From: Candidatus Nanopelagicaceae bacterium
GTDB lineage: Bacteria; Actinomycetota; Actinomycetes; Nanopelagicales; Nanopelagicaceae
Length of the DNA stretch: 5,722 bases
Direction of reading: 5' to 3'
Assembly (NCBI GenBank): GCA_947488635.1
Contig: CANLAY010000068.1
Location: 1 to 5,722, forward strand
Positions within the stretch are counted from its first letter, which is position 1. The number at the start of each line of letters is the position of its first letter. Below the pieces are notes generated by a model. It was not told the DNA's origin, ran no database searches, and saw only the letters and a program-made list of their open reading frames with translations. The translations under genes were made by a program, and so were the position numbers. This document shows positions 4,867-5,722 of this stretch, one piece after another.

Positions 4867-5240
4867 TGGCAATCGACTTCCTCGATATTCACGACTTACT
4901 CGAAATTGCTGAAGCCTTAATTCCAAAACTAAAAGTTAGAGATTTGGGCCTATTAGAAGTTGCTGTGGCAAGACCTCAAACCACGGTCTTCGGCAATGAT
5001 GCCTACGAAAGTTTTGAGTTCAAAGCAGCTTCACTCATGCATTCAATTGCTCGTAACCATCCGTTGATAGACGGAAATAAACGTCTGGCTTGGGCAGCAA
5101 CCAGAACTTTTTGTTTGCTAAATGGTTACGATATCTATAACGATGTTGATTCGGCTGAGCGGATTGTTTTAGATGTAGCTACTGGAAAATTAGATGTTCC
5201 TGAAATTGCAACTGCACTTGAGATCCGTAAAGGAAAATAA
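4866..5240 (+). CDS. doc: Doc-family (death-on-curing) toxin, Fic fold
   Basis: This 124-residue toxin is close to the 126 of phage P1 Doc. The Fic-fold core is HPLIDGNKR at residues 65-73: His65, Asp69, Asn71, Lys72 and Arg73 sit where Doc has its active site. Lysine in place of the second glycine of AMPylating Fic proteins (HPFxxGNGR) is the mark of Doc, which is known to phosphorylate and inactivate EF-Tu. The third motif residue is Leu instead of Phe. The upstream RPQTTVFGNDAYES segment (36-49) is the typical Doc substrate-flap region. The ATG overlaps the antitoxin stop as TAATG and has no Shine-Dalgarno, so translation is probably coupled to the antitoxin, keeping toxin below antitoxin. 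The frame is intact with no missing key residue, so it is probably active. It converges on the aldehyde dehydrogenase gene, 21 bases away. Confidence 0.92.
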   Translation: MAIDFLDIHDLLEIAEALIPKLKVRDLGLLEVAVARPQTTVFGNDAYESFEFKAASLMHSIARNHPLIDGNKRLAWAATRTFCLLNGYDIYNDVDSAERIVLDVATGKLDVPEIATALEIRKGK

Positions 5241-5261
5241 TCGACTGCAGCTTTTTACCAG

Positions 5262-5722
5262 TTAGATCTGCACGCCAATATATTTAGTTTGCAAAAACTC
5301 GTGAATTCCATCGAAGCCACCTTCGCGGCCTAAACCAGATTGCTTCACGCCACCGAAAGGTGCGGCAGGGTCTGAGATAACACCCTTGTTGATCGCAACC
5401 ATTCCAGATTCCATTGCCTCTGCTGTGCGAAGTGCGCGGGCTAGGTCACTTGAGAACACGTAACTAATTAGTCCGAATTCGGTGTCATTGGCCAGCGCAA
5501 TTCCTTCGGCATCGGTATCAAAGATAACCACTGGGGCCACGGGGCCAAAGATTTCGTGCTTCAAAATTGGGTTGTCTTTAGCCACTGAGAGCACGGTTGC
5601 TGGGTAGAAAGCGCCTACGCCATCGGGGGTTTTGCCGCCGGTTTCAACCTTAGCGCCAGCTGCGATTGATTGATCAACTAGCTCGGCGATCTTGTTGCGT
5701 TCTTTGACTGAAACGCTGGCAC
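5262..5722 (-). CDS. gabD: Aldehyde dehydrogenase, succinate-semialdehyde dehydrogenase type, C-terminal part
   Basis: The gene runs off the right edge, so only the last 152 residues are visible; the frame continues upstream of an internal GTG at 5592-5594, so that is not the start. The family oxidises an aldehyde to the acid using NAD(P)+; succinate semialdehyde to succinate is the last step of GABA breakdown. The visible signatures are KHEIFGPVAPV, the strand region NDTEFGLISYVFSSDLARA, and INKGVISDPAAPFGGVKQS followed by GLGREGG. The final GI.EFL.TKY closely follows the GabD pattern (N.G.IS...APFGG.K.SGLGREG...GI..YL..KY). The catalytic glutamate and cysteine lie in the missing N-terminal part. 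The ALDH family is certain; the substrate is less so. It is convergent with the toxin gene. Confidence 0.88.
   Translation of the reverse strand, partial: ASVSVKERNKIAELVDQSIAAGAKVETGGKTPDGVGAFYPATVLSVAKDNPILKHEIFGPVAPVVIFDTDAEGIALANDTEFGLISYVFSSDLARALRTAEAMESGMVAINKGVISDPAAPFGGVKQSGLGREGGFDGIHEFLQTKYIGVQI

Overview
The window looks like a stretch of chromosome from a small-genome, moderately low-GC actinobacterium, plausibly a freshwater acI/Nanopelagicales-type organism. Four things point that way. DnaX has an actinobacterial-style C-terminus. The small-type SRP RNA carries the CAGGG...CAGCAAGGGUAGGCG core. ffs, tRNA-Ser and dnaX are neighbours, as in many Actinobacteria. Several genes lack a Shine-Dalgarno and instead have a TANNNT-like -10 box about 7-9 bases before the ATG, as expected for leaderless mRNAs. 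The genus is an inference from these traits, not from a database match.

Layout. Bases 1-1663 (minus) hold the first 554 codons of dnaX, the clamp-loader/tau subunit, cut by the left edge. Bases 1664-2069 contain no protein gene. They hold the SRP RNA gene ffs (minus, about 1732-1822) with its promoter, a possible dnaX promoter just below it, and tRNA-Ser(GGA) (plus, 1913-1997). Bases 2010-2930 are visibly AT-richer. This stretch carries a small exported four-cysteine protein whose frame is interrupted by an in-frame TGA (2070-2546) and an unrecognised 110-residue protein (2561-2893). Then come a convergent short-chain dehydrogenase/reductase (minus, 2934-3653) and, divergent from it, a proline-iminopeptidase-type alpha/beta hydrolase (plus, 3736-4626).

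Bases 4634-5240 form a compact toxin-antitoxin module. It has a promoter overlapped by a 19-bp palindromic operator, a leaderless ribbon-helix-helix antitoxin, and a Doc-family toxin whose start codon shares one base with the antitoxin stop. The right edge (minus, 5262-5722) is the C-terminal third of an aldehyde dehydrogenase of the succinate-semialdehyde type.

How the genes relate: ffs, tRNA-Ser and dnaX are housekeeping. The antitoxin and toxin are one operon that probably controls itself through the palindrome. The SDR, hydrolase and aldehyde dehydrogenase look like separately transcribed metabolic genes. The points most worth a second look are the broken or recoded exported protein, the antitoxin operator/leaderless promoter with its RHH-Doc pairing, and the SDR with several altered signature residues. 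I see no CRISPR array, insertion sequence or prophage.
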